A stretch of 64,000 bases of DNA from Taudactylus pleione (GCA_031769625.1 JAUIMM010000040.1:14707501-14771500); one strand, 5' to 3'; positions 11,588-22,459 are shown, numbered from the stretch's first letter. Numbers and translations: made by a program. Notes: generated by a model from the letters alone, not told the origin.

Positions 11588-12237
11588 TGGTACTGGCCTC
11601 TACACCCTTTCTTAAAATGACCTTATATTAGTGGGAACTCATCTGCCACAAGATGGCTGTCATCAGGTCGCCTGTAAAGTAAAAGTTTGTAATAGGTATT
11701 ATCTGTGGCTAGTACAGATCGTTCAGTGTTATCTCCAAACTGCGAGCTATCTCTCAGATCTCCTCGTACTTTGCCCATCCTGATCCTCCTGGCTCTGACC
11801 TTTTCCATGGCCAACTGTATATTTGCCAATTTAGGGACAGTATATTGATTCAAATAACTAATTTATCTATGACTGATATTAACATTACTTCTTGGAAAGT
11901 CAGTCTACTAGATTATAAATTGTAAACAGCCATAGCGTGTAAATACTTTTCAACCCATAAGTGTTACACCCTTCTCTTACAAGAGATCCATCTAATTGGT
12001 AGCTGTGTCACTGAATTGATTATCAATTGGCAAGGCAGTCTATGCATCCTACTACACATATGCAAAGTGAGTGTTAATCCTGATAAACAATTATTTCCAT
12101 GCGCAATAGATTCTATCATTTTAGATCGAAACAGATAATACAATATTGTTATTAAGATGAACCTGTAATTCTGAGTTATTTTTAACATGGTATTATTATA
12201 CTGCACTGTAATCAGCGCTTCCCTGAAATGTAGAGTA
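11588..12237. other. AT-rich unassigned sequence
   Basis: No repeat family or coding signal is recognised. Confidence 0.35.
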
Positions 12238-12509
12238 CAATGAACTAGGGATGTGCAGGCACGGATAGGTTCGAGTTTGCACGTTGAGTTCGGATTTTTT
12301 CCTCCAAAAAAACGGAACTCAGAAAGAGGCTAAACGTCATCTTACATGGACGAACATCATCATTCCTGGACAAAAGTCCAGGAATGATGATGTTCGTCCA
12401 TGTAAGATGACGTTTAGCCTCTTTCTGAGTTCCGTTTTTTTGGAGGGAAAAATCCGAACTCAACGTGCAAACTCGAACCTATCCGAGCCTGCACATCCCT
12501 ACAATGAAC
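12238..12509. mobile_element. 256-bp near-perfect palindromic hAT MITE, copy 1
   Basis: The element 12246-12501 begins TAGGGATGTGCAGGC and ends in the inverse GCCTGCACATCCCTA. It is flanked by the 8-bp duplication CAATGAAC (12238-12245, 12502-12509). The arms are almost identical over about 120 bp, meeting at GGACAAAAGTCC, and the transcript would form a very long hairpin. A twin of identical length is at 33216-33471. Confidence 0.92.
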
Positions 12510-12538
12510 ATGTAGATATGGAAGAATCCTTACACAAG

Positions 12539-12982
12539 AGCTGATTCAGAGATAGATGCTAAAGGCACAGCCACTGATTTTTGTCTTTGTATACAGCCGC
12601 TGTGCAAAATTATGCAAAAGTCAAAGGAGGAGTCTGATCTACTGCTGTGTCCAAAAATGTAGCATTGGATCAACAGCGTGACCGTCGGATATCTGAGTAA
12701 TCCCCAGGTTACTCACATAGTCTGGTGAAATCACACTGCTGGAGCCATTGAAGCTGCACTGGACGCATTCATTGACTTTGGCACACCCAAAAAACAGGTT
12801 AGACGCACCCCAGTTTTCTGGAACGCTGCCTGTTGCTGCCCCCAAAAGCAAGCATCATGTCAGTCATGCTGCGGCTATTGGGGAACTGCGAGCGACATCG
12901 CAGCCTCAGATCTGCACATGCGCAGATAAACATCGGCAGATAACATGAACATTTATTTAGTATCCATCTCTGAATCAGATCC
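12539..12982. mobile_element. CTGATTCAGAG-family MITE (Harbinger-like), copy
   Basis: Ends GATTCAGAGATAGATGC and ATCCATCTCTGAATC are inverted. The TIR resembles that of the elements at 33745-34849, where a 3-bp TAA duplication supports a PIF/Harbinger-type assignment. Short open frames inside are not genes. Confidence 0.7.
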
Positions 12983-13084
12983 ACAATTGCTTATCCATGC
13001 ACACTGTGAAGTACCTGGGTATAGAGGCTGAACTCACTAGGTCACCCAGTATATTATTTCTGTTAATGGATCACACAGACAAGA

Positions 13085-13620
13085 TAACAGGGAAGATACA
13101 ACTGTCTAAATGCAGACCGTCAGCATCCTTACTGTCTAATCCCAGCAAGGGTCTAATGACAGGCGTCGAAATTCTGACGCCTATCATTTTACATAAGCCA
13201 GGAGCCTGATGCCCGGTATCCTGATCGAAGGTAAGATAGGCGCGGACAGCCGCGGGGGGGCAGGGTTAGCTTAGGGGCTCCCAGGGGATACTTAGGATTA
13301 GGCACCTCCCCCCGGGAGGGTTAGGCTAGGGGAAGGGGGGGTTAGGGTTATGCACTCCCGGGGGGAGGTTAGGGTTAGGCACCGCCCCCGGGACACTTAG
13401 GTTTAGGCTGCGGGGAATGGAGGTTAGGTTTAGGCACTTACAGGGAGGTTTAAGGTTGGGCACTTGGGGGGGAGGTTAGGGTTAGGCACCCCTAAGGAAG
13501 GGTTAGGGTTAGGGGGAGTTTAGGCTAGTGAATAGGAAAATACTTACCTGTCGGGATTAGAACCGCTGGTTTTCCAGCGTCGGGATTAGAACCACATGCG
13601 TCCGGCGGTATTTCATACCG
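13085..13620. mobile_element. Interspersed element with TTAGGG-like core, copy 2
   Basis: Same organisation as 3358-3890: GACAGGCGTCGAAATTCTGA and GAGCCTGATGCCCGGTATCC on the left, a GGTTAGGGTTAGGCACC array at 13260-13525, then TCGGGATTAGAACCGC-type right-end motifs. Confidence 0.65.
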
Positions 13621-13647
13621 ATCCCAATACAACAATGTATTACATTT

Positions 13648-13985
13648 ATGGGTATATTTACTAAAGTGCAAGTTTTTAGAAGTGGAGTTGTTGCCCATAG
13701 CAACCAATCAGATTCTAGGGGGTAAATTAACTAAGCTGAGAATTTGGGAGAGTTTGGGCATTTTTTCCTACTCTCAAATTTACTAATGTCAAACTCGGGA
13801 GAGAGATCTCCTTTGCTACGAGAAAATACTGTAGAGTTAGCAAACGCTCTTCAATGCACCATCAGCAAAACTTGAGAACCTTTTCACTGGTGAAGATAGG
13901 ATTCCTGTGATCTGAGAGTTTGGCAGAAACATACACAGATCGCTGTGATCCATGTATGTTTCTGCCTGTAAAAATAGAAAATGAA
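13648..13985. mobile_element. Two abutting MITE fragments
   Basis: 13648-13716 carries GGGTATATTTACTAAAGTGC and GCCCATAGCAACCAATCAG, typical of a common amphibian palindromic MITE, and is cut before its second arm. From 13719 a different unit starts, GGGGGTAAATTAACTAAGC with GAGAATTTGGGAGAG. Confidence 0.55.
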
Positions 13986-13989
13986 TTTA

Positions 13990-14760
13990 AATATCAGAAA
14001 AAAAATGACATATGGTGCCACCCCCTAAAGCTTAACCAGCCCCAGGCTTGACAGCCTGTCCTGGTTTCTAAGATTACCGGGAACAAAATGTGTAGGGTTC
14101 CCCCGTAATTTAGAAACCAACTCCAGGCTGCACGGACAGTCCTGATTTTAAATATAGGGGGGGGAAATTGTGTTGGGTTCCCCCTATATTTAAAACCAGG
14201 ACCACACCCAAAACGGCCGGGCTATAATGCCACAGCCCGGAGACCCTTTCACCGGGGCTCCGGGTCCAAAGCATCAGCAGCCCAAGCTGGTCAGGCCAAG
14301 CCGGGGTTCTCAGGGGAGGTTGGGACCAAAAGGGGTCCCCCTCTCCCTTAACCCCAGGCTTGGTCTGAAGCCTGGGGCTCTTCCCCACACCCCTGTAGCG
14401 TTGGGTACGGGGGTAATAAAGTGGGGAAATATAATTAAACTCTTGTATTTTACAGTGGAACTACAGGTGCCAGCATGCTGCCCTTTGGCACTTGTGGAAC
14501 TACAAGTGCCAGCAGATGGGCGGCACCTATACCCCCACTGTAAAATATATAGTTAAAGAAAGACAAAACACATATACACTGTGCAAAGTATAACTTTATT
14601 ACACACACCTACCCATTAACACATACTTACCTATACCAGATGTTTCTGTCTCCTTCTTCAGTAGAATCCATATTGACTGGCCCTGCAAAAAAGATTTCAT
14701 ACTCACCTATATCCTGGCGCTGGTCTCTGCAGTAATCCATGGCATTTTGAAAACCAAAAA
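13990..14760. repeat. Interspersed foldback family R1, copy 1
   Basis: Shares blocks with 22460-23260 and with the arms at 48508-48858 and 54867-55222. Blocks are: AGCCTGTCCTGGTTTC, the AGGGTTCCCCC region, ACCCTTTCACCGGGGC, the GTGGAACTACAGGTGCCAGC block and TACTTACCT/ACTCACCT motifs. The open frames inside are chance. I cannot name the family. Confidence 0.6.
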
Positions 14761-14894
14761 AAAATGTTACCGAACCACGCACCGGGTATCAGTATGTGTG
14801 TTGCCACACATACCGATACCTCCCGAATGCCAGCTGACGGGACTGCACGGGCTTTGCAAGTCCCACCAGCCAATCACCAGCCACCCTGACTGTA

Positions 14895-14974
14895 GAGCGG
14901 CCGCTGATTGACTCCGGCTACTGACAGTTCCCACGTGGGAACTGTCAGTAGCCGGAGCCAATCAGCAGCCGCTC
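14895..14974. repeat. Palindrome centred on CACGTG
   Basis: About 40-bp arms meet at CCACGTGG (14931-14938): GGCTACTGACAGTTCCCACG pairs with its complement on the right. Likely the loop or centre of a foldback element adjacent to R1 copy 1. Confidence 0.8.
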
Positions 14975-15254
14975 TAAAGTCAGCGTTGCCACTGATTGGC
15001 TGACTGGCAAAATCCTTTACAATAGGTGAGCTTGATTTCTATAATGAGAAATGGCAGATCTTGTGGGCCTTGGAGTTGGGCAATGGGTGAAGGGTGGCTT
15101 CAGATCTTCACCTTACTGATTTCTACAAGGTTCTATATGGCCCTACACTAATCTGTTACAAATTTATTTTACTACCCATAGATATTATTTAATAAACTAC
15201 TATGAAAGATGCAGCAACTTCACTGTTTTCTAGCACAGTCCTGTCTATATGTTC
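14975..15254. other. Unassigned sequence
   Basis: No recognised family or coding signal. Confidence 0.3.
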
Positions 15255-16235
15255 TCAGGGGCACTGAGAGGGGGGGGGAGCAGGTACTAATTATCCGGGC
15301 CTGGGCTTGTTGGAGGGGCCCGGCGGAGGCTCGGGTCCGATGCCGCCCCCCTCCTCCCTGTCAGCTGAGCAGCCCAGCAAATTCTGCTGTGTGCTGGGCT
15401 GCAAAGGGACCCAGGGCCTGATTCAGAGCCGGACGCTATTTGCGCTCGCTTGTTCACAAAAAGGGGCCGGATATTTTAATAGAGTGCTCGCTCTTTGCGG
15501 TCTGTTGACGCCTCTATGTCTGAGCGAGCAAACGAAATATGCGCTCGCTATTTTGTAAAGACGCCCCCTTGCCGTTCGCATCCTACGTCATCTCCGCTAT
15601 TTATTAGATTAATCGAGTACATAGAAAGGCATCTGAACTGCTCGCAATGCTTGTGGTTGGATTTTCCTACCGCAATCATGCAAACAGTTCAGGCTAAGAG
15701 ACAACCAAGTGACGTGGCTGATGACGCTGCTTTGTTAATTATGCACACCTTTAAAACGCCCGTTTTGACCGTTTGGCACGCCTGCGTTCGGATCTCCACT
15801 CCTCGTTTTCAAGCACCTTCCCCTGTTACGCCTCATCCTGTCACTCAAATTAGCAGGCACTCGCTATTTTGCGATCACACGATTTCCGACCGCACTGACT
15901 GGTTGGCGCATGCACATTACGACCCATACGCATGCGCAAATGTGCGAACATCGCTCGGAGCGAACAAGCGGCCGCTTACGAGCGGCTTTGAATCAGGCCC
16001 TCTGCTTGCTGCTGAGCAGCAGCAACAGCAGTCTCCTCTGCCTGTGGGGGGAGCGATCATCCTGATCGCACCCCCCTGGATATGCGCTGGGCTGAGGGGC
16101 TCACAGCACCCCCCTCCCCAGCGGCAACAATGGTTTTTTTTCATTTTCTTTTTCTTAAGGGGGCGTGGCCACACCTCCAGCGATTTGGTCACGTCCCCTT
16201 CACCCGGGCCCAGCCCGGCTCTTGGCAGCCCTGTC
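15255..16235. repeat. Interspersed family R2, copy 1, split by a MITE
   Basis: The G-rich GAGAGGGGGGGGGAGCAG start, GGGCCCGGCGG, GTGCTGGGCTGC, TGTGGGGGGAGCGATCA, CTTAAGGGGGCGTGGCC and a terminal CAGCCCGGCTCT block match 18050-18420 in the same order. Copy 1 carries a MITE at 15414-16000 that copy 2 lacks. Confidence 0.75.
15414..16000. mobile_element. CTGATTCAGAG-family MITE (Harbinger-like) inside R2
   Basis: Left end GGGCCTGATTCAGAGCC and right end GGCTTTGAATCAGGCCC are inverted. Internally it resembles 33745-34343 (AAAACGCCCGTTTTGACC, TTTTCAAGCACCTTCCCC). The 251-codon open frame across it has no recognisable domain and is rejected as a gene. Confidence 0.85.
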
Positions 16236-16444
16236 TGTTCTGTGTGGTGACAGTATTCTCAACAAGCTACTGCAGCAGCACAATTGCTCCATTTAGTATC
16301 TATGTTGTACGTGAACCTTTTTTCATTCTCAATTTCTTTCCGCTCTGACCTTTTACTTTACCTTGACCACTGTATTATTACAGTATTTGTTTTGATGTGG
16401 CATGCGCTACAGTTCATTCTGACCACTCTGCCCTCTATAATGGA
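16236..16444. other. Unassigned sequence
   Basis: No recognised family or coding signal. Confidence 0.3.
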
Positions 16445-16715
16445 TTGCGGTTAATATTGCAGCCCGGAATGCCGGCAGCGGCATCCCCACACTTGTCAGA
16501 ATCCCAGCTCCTGCATCCCGGAGGGAGAGGGTAGGTTTAGGCACTAGAGGGAGAGGTTAGGGTCAGACATCGGGGAGGGATGGTTAGGGTTAGGAGAGGG
16601 GGAGGGTTAGAATACTGACCGACAAGTGTCAGTATTCTATGCCTGCCGGGATGCCGGCGTCGAGATTATGACCGCCGGGATCCCAAGCACCAGCATCCCA
16701 CACCCATCCCCTCTA
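16445..16715. mobile_element. Interspersed element with TTAGGG-like core, copy 3 (short)
   Basis: CCCGGAATGCCGGCAGCGGC on the left and GATGCCGGCGTCGAGATTAT on the right enclose a short GAGGTTAGGGT-type array at 16525-16615. Confidence 0.65.
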
Positions 16716-17109
16716 TAACATCCACGGGTAGTTTCAGTTACTTTGGATTAACCCAAACATGCATGAAGGGAAGCTTTAATGTAATTCACTCATTGAATTA
16801 AGATTAACCTAATTGACAATACACTTTCCCTTTAAAGTTAGACACTGTTCTGGTACACTGAGCATTTGAGACTATTTTCCACATTCTAGTGTATGATCAT
16901 TAAGATCATGAGTCAGCTGCAATCTGCAGACACAGTATCATGAAGACAGATGGCACTGTGGAAAATAAATGTATCATTGCAGGCATCCTACACAAAAGAC
17001 CCACATTTCTTGCTATAAAATCAATATTTTTAGACATTTATACTCATTACATATATACCTAGATTTCTTAAACCATTTTAATATTTAAAATGTGAAGTGT
17101 AGTTGAATA
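16716..17109. other. AT-rich unassigned sequence
   Basis: No recognised family or coding signal. Confidence 0.35.
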
Positions 17110-17230
17110 TCTTATCTTATATATATCTAACAAAGGTGCGGCACTCACAGTACTTTAAAGAAATTCCAAGACAACGCGTGGCAGCAGTCAACGTTTCAGT
17201 TTATATTCCAAACTGTTTTCAAGACATATA
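17110..17230 (-). mobile_element. Penelope-like element terminal segment, minus orientation
   Basis: Read on the minus strand this contains CAGTTTGGAATATAAACTGA followed by AACGTTGACTGCTGCCACG and GTGAGTGCCGCACCTTTG, then an AT-rich tail. The stem closed by GTTTGG..AAAC followed by GAAACG resembles the conserved part of hammerhead-ribozyme motifs known in Penelope-like terminal repeats. The CTGATGA core half is degenerate here (CTTGAAA), so a working ribozyme is not claimed. Confidence 0.55.
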
Positions 17231-17515
17231 TAACAAATTACTTATCTTACCTTAATATACTATCACCATACACCACGTGAATGATCTATCGTCCTCGCGT
17301 TCTATTCCTCGCGTCGCCGGATGACGTATCGGGCGCATAGCGCTGACGTCATCCCATTCTCGCGCACACCACGTGACCATCAACAAAAACCCATCATCAA
17401 GCGACCAAGAGTATAGTAATATGCTGGGCGATATAGCTATAATTAAAATAAATGTTTTTTCGATCAGTTGCTGTAAATCACTATATGATACTCATTATTT
17501 CAACCCGCCGCAATC

Positions 17516-17764
17516 TTGATTGATTCCATTCTACAGCCACTTATCCAGAAAAAAATGCAATTTCTTTTGGATACCACAATGCTATTAAATAAGCTACGGG
17601 ACATTAAAATGGATCTTTCGGAAATATGGCTAATAACTGCAGACGTATCTAGTTTATATACAGTTATCCCCCATAATGAGGGGTATTATGCTGTTAAAAA
17701 ATTGTTGCTAGAGGATGGCTTATTGGATCAGAGTTATGTTGAAATTTATATACTTGTTACTTGA
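17516..17764 (+). pseudogene. Penelope-like reverse transcriptase fragment
   Basis: An 82-codon open segment contains LQPLIQKKMQFLLDTTMLLNK and then a TADVSSLYTVIPHNEG motif. The order (spacer helix, then D-V-x-SLYT-x-IPH) is characteristic of the reverse transcriptase of Penelope-like retroelements, where this Asp belongs to a catalytic motif. The first codon is ATT-adjacent and not a real start; the protein should continue both ways but ends at a stop after YILVT. The finger and palm remainder and the GIY-YIG endonuclease are missing. The CpG-rich 17270-17400 stretch upstream may be the element's 5' region. It is a truncated, inactive copy. The RT is on the plus strand whereas the terminal segment at 17110-17230 reads on the minus strand, suggesting an inversion or two insertions. 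Confidence 0.75.
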
Positions 17765-17832
17765 TATATGAGTGTTGACTTGTGGGGGCTCCTGCTCAAG
17801 ACATTATTTATACAATTGAGTGCAGGACCGTG

Positions 17833-17835
<3 letters not shown>

Positions 17836-17864
<29 letters not shown>
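17836..17864. repeat. (TA)n microsatellite
   Basis: An uninterrupted AT-dinucleotide run of about 14 repeats. Confidence 0.95.
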
Positions 17865-17868
<4 letters not shown>

Positions 17869-18049
17869 GCTTAGTCCCTTTGTCCGGAAAGCTCTTTGAA
17901 TTTGAATATCTCAAAGACTAATTAAGATATTAATGTGATTCTTTTGCGAGGGATTTCAGTCAGCAATAAATTACAGAATTTGGAGCAAAACTGTATAAAA
18001 TTTGATGAAATAAAAAACCGACATAAACCATAATAAATGCTTTAGTATA

Positions 18050-18420
18050 GCCATGGGCGCCGAGAAGGGGGGGAGCTGATACAGTTTGACCGGGCTTGCT
18101 AGAGGGGCCCGGCGTCGCCCCCCCTCCCTCACAGCAGCTCAGCACACAGCTTGTGCTGGGCTGCAGTGCGAGACTGCTCGCAGCTGCTGCAGCAGGCGGA
18201 GCAGTCTCCTATGGCTGTGGGGGGAGCAATCACACTGATTGCGCCCCCCCTGCTTAGCACTGGGCTGGGGGGCTTACAGCGCGCCCCCCCCAGCGTCTAC
18301 GCGCGCTGCAAAAGTGATTTACTTTACTTTTTTTTTTCAAGGGGGCATGGCCACGCCTACCACGATTAGGCCATGCCCACTCCTTTACCTTGGCCTGGCC
18401 GGGCTCTCTACGGCCCTGAG
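18050..18420. repeat. Interspersed family R2, copy 2 (uninterrupted)
   Basis: Begins near GGGCGCCGAGAAGGGGGGGA, then GGGCCCGGCG, GTGCTGGGCTGC, TGTGGGGGGAGCAATCA, CAAGGGGGCATGGCC and ends near CTCTCTACGGCCCTGA. It matches 15255-16235 without the internal MITE. Confidence 0.75.
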
Positions 18421-19650
18421 TATAGCTAACCTTAAAATGTTTAGAAAATGAACAGAACACAGAGCCGGCACAGTGACCCGGGGGAAGCAGGATAGGAGTG
18501 ACCGCCATCATCTGCTGTTCTCACGCACTACTGGTGGTCTGTGCTCTCACATGGACCTGGCACCCTAACCATGTGTGGACACTGTTTACATTCTGCCCAG
18601 TTCAGCTCCTGATTGGCTGCCTGGCTGTGTGGTGTAGCTATTACATAATGAGAGAGGGTGCGCAGGCGGCACAACACATGAGGCTGCTGCCGTGGGGGGC
18701 GTTCTTAACACACCTACTTTCTAAAAACATGTTGATTCCAACCAATGTCGAGCCATGTCGAACTCCCAGCCAATTAGCACTGGGTTTGCGCCTTGAAGCA
18801 ACGCCTTTTTTCTCTGCTTTCCACGAGAGCTGGCGGGATGCTGGGAGATGGTCAGGCAGAGTAACAGTGCATTATAATTTGCATCTATAGGGGCTCAGCT
18901 TGCAATACCCCCTGGAAACGGTCCATTTTGCTTCAGAGTCCAAGGACAAATATATCATCGCACAAATTGGCAAAATAATACAATACAAAAATCCCCCCAA
19001 ACCATAAAAGGACGTGGCTTAGACGGCTATGTTTCACACACATCGTTTATTACCTGATTCAGTCATATTAACATATGGTCTAGCCATTATCTAGCGTAGC
19101 ATTTTCCATATGTATGTTCTTGGTTCAAATTGTTCTTCTCATAATATGCAAATATACTACATCATTTATAAATAATTAGGTACAATTAAATATTCAGAAG
19201 CTTATGCATATAATAAAAGTTTTTATTACTCAAGTCTTAACCAAACTTTAGATTTAGTTGTCATATTATGTTCTGATACTTTTCTTTATAGTTTTTTTCT
19301 CATGAAAAGCAAGCCTTTACCTACTGGGTAGAGACACTCAGCACAGGAGTGCAGCATTCATGCAGTAAATAAAATAATTGAAATAAATACAATTATTTTT
19401 TCACTTGATTCTGCAGATATACAGTATTAGTCCATAGGTAGGGATGATCACCATCTAAGGACCTCTTCCATGTTAAGTTACTTGCAGCAAGTTTATTCAA
19501 ATGTCTCATGAAAAGCTGTAACACTAACAACCAGTTCAGCACATACTATCATCATAGATACCTCATGCAATCTTTACTGAGAACACTTTCATCATCAACC
19601 TTCTCATTTATTATTAGAGCATACTCCTGTTGCAAATGTAAAACCCTACT
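18421..19650. other. Unassigned sequence
   Basis: No recognised gene or family. The 18498-18890 open frame has no known motif. The second half is AT-rich. Confidence 0.35.
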
Positions 19651-19654
19651 GGTA

Positions 19655-19880
19655 CTTAGTGGTGTCCCGGAGGTGCAGACTGCCCCTGGGGACCACTCTG
19701 TGTGCAGCGCTGGCTCCCTCACTGTGTCAGGAGCCAAGTGCGGCACATAATGTTACAATGCAGCACCCAGCTTCTGTCAGTGAGGTGGAGTCGGCACTTT
19801 GGTGTCACCCCTTGGCGGGTGACACCCGGGTGCGGCCCGCACCCCCCACCCCCTCTTGTGACGCCACTGCTGCTACTGGA
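19655..19880. repeat. Interspersed repeat with GTGTCACCC core (R3)
   Basis: Contains TTTGGTGTCACCCCTTGGCG, CACCCGGGTGCGGCCCGCAC and ends TTGTGACGCCACTG. A diverged relative is at about 24885-24975 (TTGGTGTTACCCCCCCCAGT, CACACCTCCCGCACC). This GC-rich family resembles short repeats seen in other vertebrate genomes; the class is not assigned. Confidence 0.6.
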
Positions 19881-19909
19881 TACAAATGTCTGCAGTGTCA
19901 TCACACTTA

Positions 19910-20515
19910 GTGGTAGAAGTACTAAGCCTTGGAGAGAGATAAAGTGGACAGTGATAAAGTACCTACAAATCAGCTCCTGTCACTGACAGGCTGTGTTTGA
20001 AAAATGAGCTTATGGGTTGGTAGTGGTACTTTATCTCCATCCACTTTATCTCTCTCCAAGGCTTAGGACAAAGACCCTAAAGTACCAACCAATCAGCTCT
20101 TAACTGTCATTTTTCCAAAACTCCCTGTAAAGTGACAGTTAAAAGCTGATTGGTTGGTACTTTGTGGTCGTTGTACTAAGCCTTGGAGAGATACAGGGGT
20201 CTATTTACTAAACCTTAGATAGTGATAAAGTGAACAGAGATAAGATACTAGCCAATCAGCTCCTGTCATTTTTCAAATACAGCCTGTGACATGGCAGTTA
20301 GGAGCTGATTGGCTGGTACAGTACCTTATCTCCAGCCAAGGCTTAGTAAATAGACCCCCATAAAGTGGATGGAGATAAAATACCACTGCCAACCAATAAG
20401 ATCCTAACTGTCATTTTTCAAACACAGCCTGTATAGTGACAGTTAGAAGCTGATTGGTTGGTACTTTATCTCCGTCCACTTTATCTCTCTCCAAGGCTTA
20501 GTATATCTCCCCCTT
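19910..20515. mobile_element. Cluster of nested TTTACTAAGCC-family MITEs
   Basis: One copy spans about 19910-20077 and a partial lies at 20078-20165. A host copy (20166-20515, same family) is split near 20196 by a younger copy (20197-20357, CAGGGGTCTATTTACTAAAC to TTAGTAAATAGACCCCC). The host reads CCTTGGAGAGA before and AAGTGGATGGAGATAAA after, with TA at both junctions. Confidence 0.85.
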
Positions 20516-20708
20516 ACTCTGTTCCGGCTGGTCGTGGGTGTGGCACAGGTACCGGTGGGTCCCCCGAATACTCTGGTGTTTAATACAGGTGTGCTGTGGT
20601 AAAATTAATTATAGGTGCCTGTGCAGTGCAGATAAATTGGGCACAAGGCCATCTCATAAAAAACATGATAAAATGTTTATTTGAAATAAAGCAGGATAAA
20701 AGCAGGTA
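20516..20708. other. Unassigned sequence
   Basis: No recognised family or coding signal. Confidence 0.3.
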
Positions 20709-21022
20709 TAAAGGTGCATACACACAACGATTTTTTGAACGATTATCATTACCGATATCATTTATCTTTCAATTATTGAAAAAATCGTTCACTTTCTAAG
20801 TTAAAACGATGAACGATTACCGTTCATGCGTGTTCACGTTTGTAGTTTGTAGTTCAGTCAGACTGACCAACTGAACGATTTTCATTAAGGGAATATGCAA
20901 AAATCATTTGTAGTTCAAAAAAAATCGTTCATTACACTTTGAAAAATCTGACAGATAATCTGACAGAAAATCTTTCATAAAATCGTTGGTAACAAAATCG
21001 TTGTGTGTGTATGCACCTTTAA
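20709..21022. mobile_element. Palindromic MITE, AAGGTGCATACACAC family
   Basis: Left TAAAGGTGCATACACACAAC and right GTTGTGTGTGTATGCACCTT with TA on both sides. The body is built of AACGATTTT/AAAATCGTT inverted motifs. TA duplication suggests a Tc1/mariner-type origin. Confidence 0.85.
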
Positions 21023-21290
21023 GGGACATACACACGGAACGATCTGTACCACCAATGACATGAAAGATATCTTTCAGAGAGTCATCCTGCCACATCGCTG
21101 AACATGCAAAGTTGACGATATCGTCCAGATTGGCCTGCATGCATGGACGATCATAGATATCGTTATCGTTCATGCGGGAAGGCACATCGTTGGTCGTTCA
21201 CTGAATAAAAATGAACGATATATCGTTAAACTATATCGTTATCGTTCATATCGTAACAACATATCTGTCCATGTGTACGCACCTTTACTC
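21023..21290. mobile_element. Second MITE of the ATCGTT-rich family, adjoining the first
   Basis: Starts GGGACATACACACGGAACGA and ends CCATGTGTACGCACCTTTA, with an internal palindrome of GAACGATATATCGTT motifs. It directly abuts the previous copy. Confidence 0.7.
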
Positions 21291-21529
21291 TTGAAAACTT
21301 ACACCTTTCCTTCAGCGCAAAGTATAACGGTCATATGTTAGGATGCTTTTATCTCACCATCACCTCCTGCACATTAATCATATTGGTTACATCAGACTAC
21401 AGTAGGACACCTCCTCAGCACAGTAAATTCAGCAGCATAATGGGACCAGTAGTGCCACAGCATCACAGGTTGTACTATCTCATAAAATAAAGCACACAGT
21501 GGACTGCCACACTAGGTTCCTGCAGGGCT

Positions 21530-21625
21530 GTCTTAACGGAGGTATTGGCACTGGGCAAAATAATGCACTGGGGCCCCTACCCACCCATTCACGGGACAAA
21601 AAAATTTAAATGGTCAATAAAATTA
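21530..21625 (+). repeat. Interspersed repeat R4, plus copy
   Basis: CAGGGCTGTCTTAACG followed by GGCACTGGGCAAAATAATGC, CACTGGGGCCCCTACCCACC and AATGGTCAATAAAATTAA. The complement recurs at 27985-28086. Confidence 0.6.
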
Positions 21626-22459
21626 AACATTTAGATTTAGTAATACTTTTAACAAAATCAGTCAGACATTTGATAAAAAAATAGAAAGGTTTGGCTGACC
21701 CTGGCGCTCACTATCTATACTGTATACTGTGTCTGGATAATTGATAGGCTGCAGCTGCCCAAAAAGGAAAAGTTGTGCAATCTTTCCAAAATGACTTCTA
21801 TATAAAACATAGGCGCTGGAGAGCTGGTGGTTGCTCCTGGTAACCAGAGGGGTGGAGTTGGAACTAAGAAGCCGTCCCTTGCAGTCAAATCAAGTACTGT
21901 ACCTGCAACTTTTTTTTCCCCACAAGTAAATAAATATCCCACAGCAGCACTGGAGATAGGCTGCTGTGTATGAGCAGTTGTGTCTCTCACACTGCCCCGG
22001 GGCATATTGCTCAGCCGCAGTGCAGCCCTTAGCTTTGCGGTGCGCGTGGGTGCGTGTGCCTGTGACCGGGTTGGAAGTCCGAGTCGGGACAGCAGCAGTG
22101 GCAGAGAAGTTTCCTCTGATGAGGCAGAGACCGGGATGGGTCCTCCGGGTCTAGGAGTCTACGAGGCAGAGGCTGGGCGGCTGCGGGTCATCATCATCTC
22201 GTCAGATCTTTCTTGCTGCAGGAAAGATCTATCGGTATCGTCCACGATCTGGCGGCATATCATTCAGTGTGTATGCCTGAATTATATGTCGTTCGGATCT
22301 GCATGATGCTGCATGCACGGATCAGGGATATCTGTGATAGATGCATCAAGACACAGATGTCTGCACGGACCAGTGAGATCCAAGCGGCAAGCACCTGTGA
22401 TAAAAGACACAGATGAGGGACAGATTAGTGAGATCCATCCATGCATCTGTGTTAAAAAT
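21626..22459. other. Mostly unassigned; MITE fragment near 22190-22290
   Basis: 22230-22290 contains CATTCAGTGTGTATGCCTG and GATCTATCGGTATCG, related to the ATCGTT-rich MITEs. The rest (including a 108-codon open frame from 21980) has no recognisable domain. Confidence 0.4.

Noticed and set aside
12245..12544. Matching ORFs on both strands (SDFSLQKNGTQKEAKRHL-type)
   Set aside because: They are the two arms of the palindromic hAT MITE read from each strand.
15495..16250. 251-codon open frame
   Set aside because: It crosses the boundary between a MITE (15414-16000) and the R2 repeat, and has no recognisable domain.
17110..17230. Functional hammerhead ribozyme
   Set aside because: Only one half of the conserved core is recognisable; the CTGATGA half is degenerate and the cleavage site was not identified.
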